In this document: piece by piece, positions 35,527-45,055 of the stretch
Position numbering within the stretch: the stretch's first letter is position 1
How the letters are laid out: every line of letters begins with the position of its first letter
Source: Secundilactobacillus yichangensis
GTDB taxonomy: Bacteria; Bacillota; Bacilli; Lactobacillales; Lactobacillaceae
Length of the DNA stretch: 64,000 nucleotides
NCBI RefSeq assembly: GCF_016861565.1
Contig: NZ_BOLK01000012.1
Location: forward strand, 33,696-97,695
Direction: 5' to 3'
Notes under the pieces: generated by a model
The model's input: the letters and a program-made list of their open reading frames with translations, nothing else
Databases searched by the model: none
What the model was told of the DNA's origin: nothing
Translations under genes and position numbers: made by a program

Positions 35527-35937
35527 ATGAAAAGAGTTTACTTTCTGTGTACCGGCAATTCCTGCCGCAGCCAGATGGCGGAGGGCTTTGCACGAACGTT
35601 GCTTGGCTCTAGATGGGAAGTTCAAAGTGCGGGCGTTGAAACCCACGGGCTGAACTCCTTAGCGGTTCAAGTGATGGGCGAGGTCGGTATCGACATTTCA
35701 AAGCAGTATTCTAAACTCATTGACCTTGACTACCTGAATAGCTGCGATATCGTGGTGACGCTGTGCGGTGATGCTCGTGATAGATGTCCGGTGACGCCGC
35801 CACAGGTTCAGCGCGTTCATTGGCCGTTATCGGATCCGGCACAGGCTACCGGCAGTGATGCCGATAAGCTCCGGGCGTTTCGGAAAGTACGGGACGAGAT
35901 TTATCACCGAATCGAGAACAGTGAATTATTTAAATGA
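35527..35937 (+). CDS. arsC: Thioredoxin-coupled arsenate reductase
   Basis: A 136-residue enzyme of the low-molecular-weight phosphatase fold that reduces arsenate to arsenite for export. The P-loop CTGNSCR is at residues 8-14, and the redox cysteines are at 80 and 87 in [10 protein letters not shown], the arrangement of plasmid pI258 ArsC. The Cys triad separates it from ordinary tyrosine phosphatases. I choose the ATG at 35527 behind GGGTGG. It stands alone, 20 kb from arsA-arsD, with no transporter gene near. Confidence 0.92.
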   Translation: MKRVYFLCTGNSCRSQMAEGFARTLLGSRWEVQSAGVETHGLNSLAVQVMGEVGIDISKQYSKLIDLDYLNSCDIVVTLCGDARDRCPVTPPQVQRVHWPLSDPAQATGSDADKLRAFRKVRDEIYHRIENSELFK

Positions 35938-35984
35938 AAATAGCGTTTGATACCAGTTGATTGACTGATATCAGACGCTATTTT
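35937..35984. terminator. Bidirectional terminator after arsC
   Basis: AAAATAGCGTTTGATA pairs with TATCAGACGCTATTTT; it serves arsC and the convergent gene. Confidence 0.88.
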
Positions 35985-36005
35985 AGTTAACGTGATTATT
36001 CTGAG

Positions 36006-36884
36006 TTATTCCCGTCCAGAACCGATGATGGTAAAGTAGTTGCTGCCACCTACGGAATAGATGCTGGCAATCGTCTTACCGCTTGAGTAAGCCGAATCGT
36101 TGTATTGATAAGGTGTGTGCCGGTTGGTAATGGTTAACCGATACTGCTTATCACCGGAGTGGTGCACCCGTTTATCATTGACACCAGCTAAGTGGTGCGC
36201 GTAGTACAGGTGAACCGTGTCGCCAGTTTTTTCAGAAAGAACGATTCGCTGTGAATCATTCGGCTTGGACTGATAGTGGCTCTCCAGCGTTCCCAGAAAT
36301 GACGGGTACTTTTTAGGCTCATTACGATAAGTTTCAATGTAGCCGTCAGAAGATATCTTAATGGCATCGACGTTGCGGTTGAGGCTCTTGATGGCACCCA
36401 CGCCGCCGGAATATAAAGTCCCGCTCCCGTAAGGCAGCCCATAAGCAGGACGGACGATTTGCTGGACTTTTTTGGCGGGTAATTTAAACGAAACGGCTCC
36501 GAAACCATAGACTTTTGAATTAACTAAATGTGATTTTAAATGATAGCTGAGATTAGGTGTCATATAGCCGGAGGTGTAGGCAACGTTTTTAGGCGCCACT
36601 TGCTGATGGTAACGCTGCGCACCGATAATCGTTCCCTTGGGTAATTCCAAGTGTTTTCTGACTGCGTTGGAATTGGCGGTTGATGAATAGGTGACCGTCA
36701 CGTTGGTCGCGTGCCTCAGCCGATACCAGTTGGTGGCAAAACCACCGTCGTTGTTCCCATAGTTATCTGGGTTCACCACTGTTCGGTGCGGATGACTGAG
36801 CGCTTTGCCGTGCACGTATTGGTTGGTGCCAAAGACGCTAAGCGCCGCGATTGCAAGTATGATTGTCGTTTTGGATATGGCCAT
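36006..36884 (-). CDS. Exported protein of unknown function
   Basis: A 292-residue protein with an N-terminal signal peptide (SKTTIILAIAALSVFGTNQYVHG) and a mature part rich in Tyr, Ser, His and Lys with no cysteine. It includes strand-like segments (TNVTVTYSSTANSNAVRKHLELPKGTIIGAQRY and VYGFGAVSFKLPAKKVQQIV) and ends YSVGGSNYFTIIGSGRE. I recognise no family. An RBS AAAGAGGTG precedes the ATG. It is monocistronic, ending at the terminator shared with arsC. Confidence 0.78.
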   Translation of the reverse strand: MAISKTTIILAIAALSVFGTNQYVHGKALSHPHRTVVNPDNYGNNDGGFATNWYRLRHATNVTVTYSSTANSNAVRKHLELPKGTIIGAQRYHQQVAPKNVAYTSGYMTPNLSYHLKSHLVNSKVYGFGAVSFKLPAKKVQQIVRPAYGLPYGSGTLYSGGVGAIKSLNRNVDAIKISSDGYIETYRNEPKKYPSFLGTLESHYQSKPNDSQRIVLSEKTGDTVHLYYAHHLAGVNDKRVHHSGDKQYRLTITNRHTPYQYNDSAYSSGKTIASIYSVGGSNYFTIIGSGRE

Positions 36885-37029
36885 GCTTTTTCACCTCTTT
36901 ACCCACATTATATCATGTGAAAACGTTGGTAAATTTTACATTTTGCGGACAAACTGCTGTCATTCCGGAGTCTTTAGTTGGCGATGCAAGTATTTAGATA
37001 AGGATAGGTAAGCAAATAGTAGAGCTAGA

Positions 37030-37180
37030 GGAGTGGAGCCAAACCAATATATCGTGGTGCGAGTAGTCGTTAGCGAGTGTTCTTTACTCGGTTACGACTA
37101 CGGGAGACGGAGAAGATCGCAGCGCAGGTGCTAGCTTCGGAGCGACCCCACTTCGAGGAATTGGGTTGGCGGAACGGAAT
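37030..37180. ncRNA. Candidate structured RNA / repeat, family B, copy 1
   Basis: Outer stem GGAGCCAAACCAAT (37035-37048) pairs with AATTGGGTTGGC (37159-37170). An inner hairpin TAGTCGTTAGCGAGT / ACTCGGTTACGACTA (37064-37100) closes on GTTCTTT. The conserved single strands GGAGAAGATC and GCTTCGGAGCGACC follow. Copy 2 at 39961 keeps these strands but has different, still pairing, stems. Confidence 0.6.
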
Positions 37181-37196
37181 ATTAGCACTGAGTAAA

Positions 37197-37237
37197 AAGA
37201 TACCCTCAAGGCTTTGCTTCTACCTTGAGGGTACCGT
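37197..37237 (+). terminator. Terminator-like hairpin
   Basis: TACCCTCAAGG pairs with CCTTGAGGGTA, with flanking A and T residues. Confidence 0.75.
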
Positions 37238-37255
37238 TTTGCTGACACTGTTTTG

Positions 37256-37440
37256 ATTTTATATGGCTGAAACGTGCTGCAGCTCTCTAGGCGCTTGCTT
37301 CAGCACTCTAATGCTACATAGCCGAAACGTGCTGCAGCAAGCAGAGAGCTGCATGTAAGTCAGTAAAGGCATAAATCCAAGTTCGGGATTTTTGCCTTTC
37401 CCGCCTTACACTCCGCTCTCTAACCGCTTGCCTCCGCACT
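37256..37440. repeat. Intergenic hairpin repeat, family A, copy 3
   Basis: The flank TTTTATATGGCTGAAACGTG is followed by a half element and then a second flank GCCGAAACGTGCTGCAG. A full hairpin follows: AAGCAGAGAG and ATGTAAG...AAAGGCA pair with TGCCTTT...CTTACA and CTCTCT...CGCTT around TAAATCCAAGTTCGGGATTT (37372-37391). It abuts the 3' end of asnA. Confidence 0.7.
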
Positions 37441-38448
37441 CTACAACAAATGAATCCCCGCTTCTTCACACTTATCAATCATATCTTGAGGCCAGAGGGA
37501 TGCTTGCACTTCACCAACGTGAGCCTTACCCAACAGCAGCATGCACAGCCGCGATTGGCCTATCCCGCCACCGATCGTGTATGGGACTTCTTCGTTTAAG
37601 ACCATTTGGTGATATGGTAACTTCAAACGGTCCTCGGCGCCAGCAATCTTTAATTGCTTCTTCATGGATTCGGCATCGACCCGGATACCCATGCTGGAGA
37701 TTTCAATCTTTTGGTCTAGTGGTTCGTACCAGAAGATGATATCGCCGTTTAATTCCCAGTCATCATAGTCAGGGGCCCGGCCATCATGTTTTTTGCCACT
37801 CTTCAAAGCGCCACCAATCTTCATGATGAAGACGCACCGAAGTTCTTTAGCAATCAGATCTTCACGTTCCATAGGGGTCTTGTCCGGCCAACGGTCTTCA
37901 AGCTCCTGGGTAGTAACAAAGTGAATTTCATCAGGTAAGTGATAAACGGATTCTGGGAACTTGTACCAAACTTCGTGTTCCATGTGCTTGATCACTTTGA
38001 AGATCTGACGAACCGTCTTCTTCAACGTATCAATCGTCCGTTCTTCTTTAGTGATGACCTTTTCCCAGTCCCATTGGTCGACGTAAGCAGAGTGGAAGTT
38101 GTCCAGATCTTCGTCTTTACGGATGGCGTTCATGTTGGTATAGAGACCTTCGTGAAGTGGGAAACCATAACGCTTCAAAGCAACTCGCTTCCACTTAGCT
38201 AGTGAGTGGACGATTTCGATTTGCTCGTCACCCATGTCTTTCATGGTAAATGAAACAGGTGTTTCAACACCGTTCAAGTTATCGTTTAAACCAGTTTTCT
38301 TTTCAACAAACATTGGGGTTGAAACCCGTGACAGGTTTAATTCTTTACGGAATTCATCTTGGAAAGTTTCACGGATATAACGGATGGCCGTTTGTGTTTC
38401 GCGAACTGACAACTTTGATTCATATGACTTTGGAATAATTAAATGCAT
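37441..38448 (-). CDS. asnA: Aspartate-ammonia ligase (asparagine synthetase A)
   Basis: A 335-residue enzyme making asparagine from aspartate, ammonia and ATP, structurally related to class II aminoacyl-tRNA synthetases. Characteristic blocks are [56 protein letters not shown] and the C-terminal [28 protein letters not shown]. The length is normal. A T-box leader lies directly upstream, so expression should rise when charged tRNA-Asn falls. It is monocistronic and ends beside a family A hairpin. Confidence 0.97.
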   Translation of the reverse strand: MHLIIPKSYESKLSVRETQTAIRYIRETFQDEFRKELNLSRVSTPMFVEKKTGLNDNLNGVETPVSFTMKDMGDEQIEIVHSLAKWKRVALKRYGFPLHEGLYTNMNAIRKDEDLDNFHSAYVDQWDWEKVITKEERTIDTLKKTVRQIFKVIKHMEHEVWYKFPESVYHLPDEIHFVTTQELEDRWPDKTPMEREDLIAKELRCVFIMKIGGALKSGKKHDGRAPDYDDWELNGDIIFWYEPLDQKIEISSMGIRVDAESMKKQLKIAGAEDRLKLPYHQMVLNEEVPYTIGGGIGQSRLCMLLLGKAHVGEVQASLWPQDMIDKCEEAGIHLL

Positions 38449-38462
38449 GGTACTTGGTCCCC

Positions 38463-38766
38463 CTATAATAGATTTGGAATAAAAAAAGAAGCCTTTTATC
38501 CCTAAACCAAGGGACGAAAGACTTCATTTCGCGGTACCACCCAAGTTGCCTATCCGTAGATAAGCCACCTCAATACGCGTACTAACATACGCTCCGATGG
38601 TAACGTTTCGGTAACGGCGAAGCTTACTGCTAAATGGTTCAGCCCGCGACTAAGAAAGTGTTATTCAGAAAGGCCGATTACTGATTGGGTTCACACCATT
38701 TCCCAACTCACTGACAGTTCGACGAGACTTACTTGTCTTTCCTACGTCTTTTAATCTCTAATCAGT
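38463..38766 (-). promoter_or_regulatory. T-box leader of asnA
   Basis: On the minus strand the T-box core GGTGGTACCGCG (complement of 38530-38541) precedes a terminator whose arms are built from GAAGTCTTTCGTCCCTTGG and the matching AGGGATAAAAGGCTTC, followed by TTTTTTT (38477-38523). The upstream part folds as stem I and contains an AAC triplet as a candidate specifier, in keeping with tRNA-Asn. Confidence 0.9.
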
Positions 38767-38794
38767 ATCTTACCATCTTTTCATAATTTGTAAA
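38767..38794 (-). promoter_or_regulatory. Promoter of the asnA T-box leader
   Basis: On the minus strand TTTACA and TAAGAT are separated by 16 bases. Confidence 0.6.
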
Positions 38795-39005
38795 CCGCAT
38801 TTTTAAACTTTTTTGAAATGCTGTTGTATCAAGATTGAGACATAAGTAGTAGTAAATTGATTGGAAATTTAAATTAAAAAGCCGGTGAAAGAGACGAATA
38901 GTGAGCTGTTTTTCGTCCGCGGCTGATTGCTTGTAATTGTTATCGTTTCGCTATACAGTTGGTCTAACGATTAGGCGAAATAACGCATAAAAAGGAGATC
39001 TGAAA

Positions 39006-39836
39006 ATGGCAAAACGAGTGATTTTAATTACCGGTGCATCCAGTGGCATGGGGTATGCGGCAACGCAGTTATTTGCGAAACACGGCTGGGAAGTTTATGC
39101 GGGGGCTCGACGCGTTGAGAAGATTCCAACGAGTTTGAGGATCCACCCGCTGCGTCTGGACGTGACCGATGCGGATTCCCGCCTTCAGTATGTTAAAGAT
39201 GCATTAGGCGATGGACTGCGTGTGGACGTTTTGTTAAATAATGCCGGTTATGGTGAATTTGGGCCCATCGAAGAAGTTAGTTTGGATAAGGTCCACAAAC
39301 AACTGGAAACTAATCTGGTTGGAGCTTCTGAATTAACCAAGTTGGTGTTACCGCAAATGCGTCAGCAGGGCACTGGTCGAATCATCAACAACTCTTCCAT
39401 TGGTGGCGACGTGTACTCACCACTTGGCGGCTGGTACTACGTGACTAAGCGCGGGTTAAACGTTTGGTCCGACGTGCTGGATACCGAGATCCGGCAGTTC
39501 GGACTGCGGTCAGTCATCATTGAACCCGGTGGCACACAATCATCTTGGCTGGACATTGCCATGGATAACGCTATTCATAATCTTAAACCGGATTCACCGT
39601 ATACACCATTGGCTGAAGGGACGCAAAAGTTGTTAAGCGGGATGCTGAAAACCACTGAAGCAAGCGCCGAAGATTTGGCGAAAGTCTTCTACCGGGCAGC
39701 AACGGAGCGTCACCCTAAGCGCCGGTATTACTTTGGTTTCACGGACAGGATGTTGGCACGGTTTGCACGCAATCATCCTGGTGTGTTTCATGAGGGCATG
39801 AGTTTGATTGTGAGCCGGTTGACACGAAATAAATAA
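39006..39836 (+). CDS. SDR family oxidoreductase
   Basis: A 276-residue short-chain dehydrogenase with the cofactor motif TGASSGMG (residues 8-15), DVLLNNAGYGEFG, the catalytic Ser in IINNSSIGG and YYVTKRGL as the YxxxK active site. The C-terminal extension (RYYFGFTDRMLARFARNHPG) is typical of the retinol-dehydrogenase-like group often annotated simply as oxidoreductase. The RBS is AAAGGAG. Substrate unknown. A terminator follows. Confidence 0.88.
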   Translation: MAKRVILITGASSGMGYAATQLFAKHGWEVYAGARRVEKIPTSLRIHPLRLDVTDADSRLQYVKDALGDGLRVDVLLNNAGYGEFGPIEEVSLDKVHKQLETNLVGASELTKLVLPQMRQQGTGRIINNSSIGGDVYSPLGGWYYVTKRGLNVWSDVLDTEIRQFGLRSVIIEPGGTQSSWLDIAMDNAIHNLKPDSPYTPLAEGTQKLLSGMLKTTEASAEDLAKVFYRAATERHPKRRYYFGFTDRMLARFARNHPGVFHEGMSLIVSRLTRNK

Positions 39837-39853
39837 ATTCTGATTATTAGAAG

Positions 39854-39890
39854 ATACCCTGTAACGGTTAAACCGTTGCAGGGTATTTAT
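39854..39890 (+). terminator. Rho-independent terminator
   Basis: ATACCCTGTAACGGTT pairs with AACCGTTGCAGGGTAT. Confidence 0.82.
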
Positions 39891-39960
39891 TGATTTAAAA
39901 TCATTTGCGTCAGCAACCAAGCAGTGACGTTGCCAATATGTACTCAGTAAATGCAGTGAA

Positions 39961-40104
39961 GTGAGACCGGCAAATCGTGGTGCGAATAGCACTTAGGTAC
40001 CGTTCTTTGGTACCTTAGTGCTATGGTCGTCGGAGAAGATCCACTTTCGACCAACGGGAGAAAGTTAGCTTCGGAGCGACCACACGACGAATTGTCGGTC
40101 TCAC
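39961..40104. ncRNA. Candidate structured RNA / repeat, family B, copy 2
   Basis: Outer stem GTGAGACCG (39961) pairs with CGGTCTCAC (ends 40104). The inner hairpin ATAGCACTTAGGTACC / GGTACCTTAGTGCTAT (39986-40024) closes on GTTCTTT. GGAGAAGATC and GTTAGCTTCGGAGCGACC are conserved with copy 1, while both stems are different in sequence. Confidence 0.6.
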
Positions 40105-40282
40105 GGAGCAGAATGAACGCTAATCTTCAATGCAGTCGAAGCTTTTATTGTCTGAATGCGACGTAAAAGTTGTATGATTAATACATTACGATTTAACTAT
40201 GATAGCGTGATGTTTATTAGACAACATTGAGGATTAAAACTAAAATATAAATATGATGAAATGAATTGGGAAGGTAACCATT

Positions 40283-41134
40283 GTGAAAGAAATCAACCAA
40301 CAAGTATTTGAAGGCGAACGAGCGCTGTTTAAGGCTCACGACCTCAACATTAAAAATAGTACGTTCCAAAACGGTGAGTCACCGTTGAAACACAGTAAAA
40401 ATCTGAACATTGAACACAACATTTTTAAGTGGAAATACCCGTTGTGGTATGCCAATGATATCAACGTTTCTCAAAGCACAATCAAGCTAGAAGCCCACGC
40501 GGGAATCTGGTATACGAAAAACCTGAAAATGGATGATACCATGATTGAAGCAACCAAGACGTTCCGGCACATCAGCCACGCTGAGCTGTCCAACATTACT
40601 ATGAGCAACGCTGTCGAAACACTGTGGTGGTGTAACGACGTTAAGTTGGATCACATTACGGCCAAGGGTGATTATTTTGGCAAGAATTGTGAGAATACTG
40701 TGGTTGACCACTTGAAGTTAAGCGGGAACTACGCCTTTGATGGCAGTAAAAATATTGAGGTTCACAATTCGACCTTTGAGACTCACGATGCATTCTGGAA
40801 CTGCGATAACGTTACGGTTTATGATTCAACGCTGGTTGGTGAATATTTAGCTTGGAACTCAAAGCATATCCGCTTTGTGAACTGCTGGATTGAAAGCGAC
40901 CAGGGACTTTGCTACGTTGATGATCTGACGTTGGAAAACTGTTCGCTGGTCAATACTGATTTAGCCTTTGAATATTGCACGGATATCAATGCTGATATTA
41001 TCACCACCATTGATAGCGTGAAGAATCCAGTGAACGGTGTGATCAACGCACCAGCCATTGGCGAAGTGATCCTTGATGATCCGGACATTGATAAGTCAGC
41101 AATCAAAATTAACGTTGGGAGGAAGACAGCATGA
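40283..41134 (+). CDS. DUF3737 family protein (right-handed beta-helix type)
   Basis: A 283-residue soluble protein made of short repeated strands (for example IKNSTFQNGESPLKHSKNLNIEHNIFKWKYPLWYANDINVSQS), the hallmark of a parallel beta-helix. The start MKEINQQVFEGERALFKA is characteristic of DUF3737. The start is GTG with GGGAAGG upstream. The gene overlaps patB by four bases (ATGA), so the two proteins are made together. Biochemical function is not known for the family; co-occurrence with the PLP enzyme suggests a shared, unidentified pathway. Confidence 0.88.
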   Translation: MKEINQQVFEGERALFKAHDLNIKNSTFQNGESPLKHSKNLNIEHNIFKWKYPLWYANDINVSQSTIKLEAHAGIWYTKNLKMDDTMIEATKTFRHISHAELSNITMSNAVETLWWCNDVKLDHITAKGDYFGKNCENTVVDHLKLSGNYAFDGSKNIEVHNSTFETHDAFWNCDNVTVYDSTLVGEYLAWNSKHIRFVNCWIESDQGLCYVDDLTLENCSLVNTDLAFEYCTDINADIITTIDSVKNPVNGVINAPAIGEVILDDPDIDKSAIKINVGRKTA

Positions 41135-42291
41135 CCGATTTTTCAGAGTTAATTGACCGGCGGCATACCAATTCAGTGAAGTGGGATGTAAAGGACAACG
41201 AACTGCCAATGTGGGTAGCAGATATGGATTTCCGGACTTTGCCGGCAATCGTTGATGCCATTCAAGAACGGGCTAAAAACGGCATTTTTGGTTACGAAGA
41301 AGTACCGCAGGAATATTTTGATGCTGTTCAAAGCTGGTATGAAAAGGAACACAACTGGCGGCCTGAAACGGACTGGATGATTTTCTCAACCGGCGTCGTG
41401 CCTACGATTTCCTCTTCAGTCAGACGGCTGACTAACGTTGGCGATAACGTTTTGATTCAGGCACCGGTATATAATATCTTCTATAATTCGATTTTGAATA
41501 ATGGCCGGCACGTGCTTTCCAGTGATTTGGTTTTGGATGATCAAGATGCCTACCACATTGACTGGGACGATTTAGAAGCCAGGATGGCTGAACCGCTGAC
41601 GACACTGATGATCTTATGTAATCCGCACAATCCGGTTGGTATGATTTGGTCGGCGAATACTTTGGCGCGCATCGGCGAACTGGCCGCTAAGCACCATGTG
41701 GTGGTGCTGTCCGATGAAATCCACGGTGATATCACCGCACCGGACAAGGGCTATACGCCATTTGCCTCAGTGAATAAAGTTAACGAGCAGAACTGCGTCG
41801 TTGCGGTTTCGCCAAGTAAGACCTTTAACGTGGCTGCACTGCACGCTGCAACGGTCATTGTACCTAACGAAGCGTTACGGGCAATCGTTAACCGCGGGCT
41901 CAACACGGATGAACTGGCTGAACCCAATTCATTTGCCATCCCGGCAACGATTGCAGCCTATACCAAGGGCCATCAATGGGTTCATGATTTACGAGCCTAC
42001 ATCGAGGACAACAAACAGACCGTTGCTAAGTTTGTGGCGGAAAATGTTCCCGGTGTGAAAGCCGTGGCGGGAGACGCGACGTATCTGGTTTGGCTGGATA
42101 CCAGTAAAGTTGGCATGTCTTCCGACAAGCTGGAACAGTTTATCCGCCAAGAAACCGGTCTGTATCTTTCCGATGGTACGGTTTACGGTGGTGACGGCCG
42201 TGAATTTCTACGTATGAACGTGGCCTGCCCGAAAGAACGGCTGATGGACGGGTTGAACCGTTTGAAGCAAGGGATTGCAGCGGTTAAATAA
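41131..42291 (+). CDS. patB: PatB/MalY-type PLP-dependent cystathionine beta-lyase / aminotransferase
   Basis: A 386-residue fold-type I PLP enzyme. It starts DFSELIDRRHTNSVKWD and shows PMWVADMDF, CNPHNPVG, SDEIHGDI and the PLP-lysine motif SPSKTFNVAAL. Members split cystathionine or other cysteine S-conjugates to release thiols, homocysteine, pyruvate and ammonia, or act as aminotransferases. Translation is coupled to the upstream DUF3737 gene. A strong terminator follows. Confidence 0.92.
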   Translation: MTDFSELIDRRHTNSVKWDVKDNELPMWVADMDFRTLPAIVDAIQERAKNGIFGYEEVPQEYFDAVQSWYEKEHNWRPETDWMIFSTGVVPTISSSVRRLTNVGDNVLIQAPVYNIFYNSILNNGRHVLSSDLVLDDQDAYHIDWDDLEARMAEPLTTLMILCNPHNPVGMIWSANTLARIGELAAKHHVVVLSDEIHGDITAPDKGYTPFASVNKVNEQNCVVAVSPSKTFNVAALHAATVIVPNEALRAIVNRGLNTDELAEPNSFAIPATIAAYTKGHQWVHDLRAYIEDNKQTVAKFVAENVPGVKAVAGDATYLVWLDTSKVGMSSDKLEQFIRQETGLYLSDGTVYGGDGREFLRMNVACPKERLMDGLNRLKQGIAAVK

Positions 42292-42302
42292 ATTCGAATA
42301 GA

Positions 42303-42343
42303 AAAGGTCTCCTGGAACGTTGAAGTTCTAGGAGACCTTTGTG
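42303..42343 (+). terminator. Terminator of DUF3737-patB
   Basis: AAAGGTCTCCTGGAAC pairs perfectly enough with GTTCTAGGAGACCTTT. Confidence 0.85.
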
Positions 42344-42355
42344 TTTGTTCTAAAA

Positions 42356-42751
42356 TTAGCAATTACCAGTATTAGCAAAAATACCCTGCTTAAAAGCAGC
42401 TAAAATATCTTTTCCATTAGCAATCAGGACGTTGTTGTCCAGCAGCTGACCATTATTGCTCAGGTTGATCATGGCCTTTTGATAATCAAGCTTTAAGCCC
42501 TGACCGAGAAAGTAGACGTCGTAATCAGAGGTGTACAGTGATAGGCCAGCGTTATTCTTGAGTTGCACGTTGTATTCATCATCCGGCTGATCTAAAACCA
42601 CGATGGTGAACTTGGTGCCGATACTGCAGGCACCGCCTTGAAGCGAATACTTGCCACCGGCATCATCGGTGATCAATAACAGTGTTTTGTCGGCGACTTG
42701 TTTTTGTTTTAAGACTTCAACAACTGCCGGCGTGATTGTAATTTCATTCAT
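42356..42751 (-). CDS. Iron-sulfur cluster biosynthesis family (HesB-like) protein
   Basis: A 131-residue protein with the HesB-like domain pattern: ITITPAVVEVLKQKQVADKTLLLITDDAGGKYSLQGGACSIGTKFTIVVLD. It carries one internal cysteine and a C-terminal Cys (GNC). A second domain-like segment (YDVYFLGQGLKLDYQKAMINLSNNGQLL) follows. Lactobacilli often have this Fe-S-like family without a full IscU system. Exact function unknown. It is transcribed with its own ribosome site (GGAAGTG), downstream of uppP in the same direction. Confidence 0.83.
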   Translation of the reverse strand: MNEITITPAVVEVLKQKQVADKTLLLITDDAGGKYSLQGGACSIGTKFTIVVLDQPDDEYNVQLKNNAGLSLYTSDYDVYFLGQGLKLDYQKAMINLSNNGQLLDNNVLIANGKDILAAFKQGIFANTGNC

Positions 42752-42834
42752 CTGACAACACTTCCTTTGCTAGCAGTGTACCGCGATGGCAAGATAAAAT
42801 CAATTGTGCACGGTTTAATTTTACAGAAATGGAA

Positions 42835-43674
42835 TTAATGAATCAGGCCAAAATAGGCGACCACAGCAATTCCCAGAATGATCCGGTACCAGCCAAAGAC
42901 CTTGAAGTCGTTTTGCTTAATGTAGTTCAGCAGAAATTTAATCGATAAATAGGCAACAATGAAAGAAACCGCCGTACCAGTTAGCAGAACTACGGATTGT
43001 ATCCCCGTGAAGCTGTTGCCGTGAATCAGGTACTTCGCAATCTTTAGTAGTGATGCCCCAAACATGGTTGGGATTGCTAGAAAGAAGGAGAATTCAGTTG
43101 CCACGTATCTGGAAGTCCCCACTAGGATGCCGCCGAGGATGGTAGCGCCTGACCGGGAAGTACCAGGAACTAGCGACAGAATCTGGAAAAGACCGATAAG
43201 GACGGCAATTTTGATTGGTAAGTGATTGAGGTCCGAAAAATAGGGTGTCCGCTGATGATTAAAGTTTTCGATCACAATAAATAAAATGCCATAGGCGATC
43301 AGGGTGGTTGCAATCACCTGCCAGCTGGTCAGGTGAGCGTCCAGCCAATCGTTTAGCGGCAAGCCAATAATGACCGATGGCAGTACCGCGATGAGGACTT
43401 TTTCCCATAGAATCCAGGTCTGGTGACGCTCTAAGTAATTTTTACTGTGAGCCCAGGGGTTTAATTTATTGAAATACAGCGCGATTACTGCCATAATGGC
43501 CCCGACTTGTATCACAACCATAAACATGTTGATGAAAGAGGTGGATTCCTTGAGTTTGACAAATTCATTTGCTAAATAGAGGTGACCCGTAGAACTGATT
43601 GGTAAAAATTCAGTGATTCCTTCGATGATTCCTAAGATAACAGCTTTGAAAATTTCTATCACGATATTTGACAT
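42835..43674 (-). CDS. uppP: Undecaprenyl-diphosphatase
   Basis: A 279-residue polytopic membrane enzyme (BacA/UppP) that recycles undecaprenyl diphosphate for wall synthesis; it can give bacitracin resistance. Catalytic motifs are [15 protein letters not shown] near the N-terminus and [17 protein letters not shown] at about 165-185. About eight membrane helices are seen. The ATG at 43674 directly abuts CGGGGG, so initiation may instead occur at the GTG at 43662, four codons later, which would give a more typical beginning. Confidence 0.95.
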   Translation of the reverse strand: MSNIVIEIFKAVILGIIEGITEFLPISSTGHLYLANEFVKLKESTSFINMFMVVIQVGAIMAVIALYFNKLNPWAHSKNYLERHQTWILWEKVLIAVLPSVIIGLPLNDWLDAHLTSWQVIATTLIAYGILFIVIENFNHQRTPYFSDLNHLPIKIAVLIGLFQILSLVPGTSRSGATILGGILVGTSRYVATEFSFFLAIPTMFGASLLKIAKYLIHGNSFTGIQSVVLLTGTAVSFIVAYLSIKFLLNYIKQNDFKVFGWYRIILGIAVVAYFGLIH

Positions 43675-43963
43675 CCCCCGATACGATATTCTGTATTAAC
43701 TTAGTTTAAGGGGCTGCTGTAAAAGTGTTGTTTGGAATACGTAAAAGTTGTGTAAATGTGACAGAAAGCCTGTCTTAGCCTTGTTTATATTTTTTGAGTA
43801 AAAAGAACATAAGCTATTTGATGTATTTTTTGACGGCATATAATGAGTTGTGTTCCAATATAATAGTGATTTAGAATGCTTTTACGTTTACAGTTGTACA
43901 TAGCATGTTATAAAATTTAATTAACAGAGTTTCAGGATTTATCTACCCAAAGGGGGTTCAATA

Positions 43964-44512
43964 ATGGTCTCGTATGCACGCTTGCGAACTCGCAATCAGA
44001 TAACGATGGCAATGCTGACCTTATTAAAAACTCACCGGATTGAAAACATTGAAGTTACTCAGATTTGTGAAGCAGCATTTATTAAGCGCAGTACCTTTTA
44101 CCGTTATTTTCACGATAAAATCGATCTGACCGAAGCTGTCCTCAATAAGCTTATGGATGACTGGCAAAGTGATGGTCAAACGGAACATACGGCTGCTGAA
44201 ATTGCTGACTTTTTCATGGATAATTATGATGTGTTATCTCATTTGAGAGTCGATCCGCACAACCGCCACTATGCAGAAAACCAGCAACTTTTGCAGAATT
44301 GGCTGATGACTCATATTACGGAAGAAAATGAAAATACTCCGTCAGTCATCTACAAAATTAGAAAAGCACACGATCCGATGCTGACAAGTACCTTTTTACT
44401 TGAGGGTACGTTTGGCGTCTTGGCACAGGCGAACCTGTCTAATCAGCGTGATCGTCTGCGAATCAAGGCGTTTCTAATCGAGGTTGTCGAAGGCATTAAT
44501 CAGTCTAGATGA
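43964..44512 (+). CDS. TetR/AcrR family transcriptional regulator
   Basis: A 182-residue regulator with an N-terminal TetR helix-turn-helix (ARLRTRNQITMAMLTLLKTHRIENIEVTQICEAAFIKRSTFYRYFHDKIDLTEAVL). The C-terminal ligand domain has no recognisable specific match. The ATG follows AAAGGGGG. The 290-base upstream region is AT-rich with two TATAAT boxes. Targets are not obvious; uppP is divergent and could be one. Confidence 0.85.
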   Translation: MVSYARLRTRNQITMAMLTLLKTHRIENIEVTQICEAAFIKRSTFYRYFHDKIDLTEAVLNKLMDDWQSDGQTEHTAAEIADFFMDNYDVLSHLRVDPHNRHYAENQQLLQNWLMTHITEENENTPSVIYKIRKAHDPMLTSTFLLEGTFGVLAQANLSNQRDRLRIKAFLIEVVEGINQSR

Positions 44513-44550
44513 TTGATTGTTGAATTAGGAGTTTTTCAATAATTGTTTAA

Positions 44551-44603
44551 GCAAAAAGAAGTCTGACGTTCAGTTCTTAACTGTTCGTCAGGCTTCTTTT
44601 TGC
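44551..44603. terminator. Bidirectional terminator
   Basis: GCAAAAAGAAGTCTGACG pairs with CGTCAGGCTTCTTTTTGC; shared by convergent genes. Confidence 0.9.
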
Positions 44604-44993
44604 TTATTTGGGTTTAGGTGCCCAGAAGGTAGTCATATTCCGCTTAAATACGATGGCGTCATCGATTAAATGATGCAGCAGCGACTGGTCAATGGCGGTG
44701 CCCCAGGTAATGTGGAACTGGCGTTTAGTCGCACGGTAGCCTAGCGCTTTAATCTGATCCAGATACTTCTCGAAGATGGGCGCTTCCACCGCAACCGCGA
44801 TGTCCTTAGCGGCAGCTGAAAAGCCGATAATGAACGTGTCATGGTCGGTGAACATGGGCTGATTCCAGGCGATCCGCAGTTCGAGCTGCGGATATTGAGC
44901 CTGGATGTCAGCTAGCATATCGCTGAGTTGTTTGGCATTTTCCGGTTTGGTAATTGAAGCCAGATAGTCGTCTAAGGTATTATATTTTGCCAT
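44604..44993 (-). CDS. DUF1801 (YdhG/Fra-like) iron chaperone family protein
   Basis: A 129-residue soluble protein with the DUF1801 pattern: YNTLDDYLASITKPENAKQLSDMLADIQAQYPQLELRIAWNQPMFTDHDTFIIGFSAAAKDIAVAVEAPIFEKYLDQI, ending ITWGTAIDQSLLHHLIDDAIVFKRN. In Bacillus the frataxin-like YdhG member delivers iron; for the rest the role is uncertain. It lies directly downstream of the ABC-F gene in the same direction and may be co-transcribed. Confidence 0.85.
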   Translation of the reverse strand: MAKYNTLDDYLASITKPENAKQLSDMLADIQAQYPQLELRIAWNQPMFTDHDTFIIGFSAAAKDIAVAVEAPIFEKYLDQIKALGYRATKRQFHITWGTAIDQSLLHHLIDDAIVFKRNMTTFWAPKPK

Positions 44994-45055
44994 TATGTCA
45001 CTTCCTAATAATTTTCACCCAGTATAGCGGTTACCATAGGGACTTGCAACAGCCG

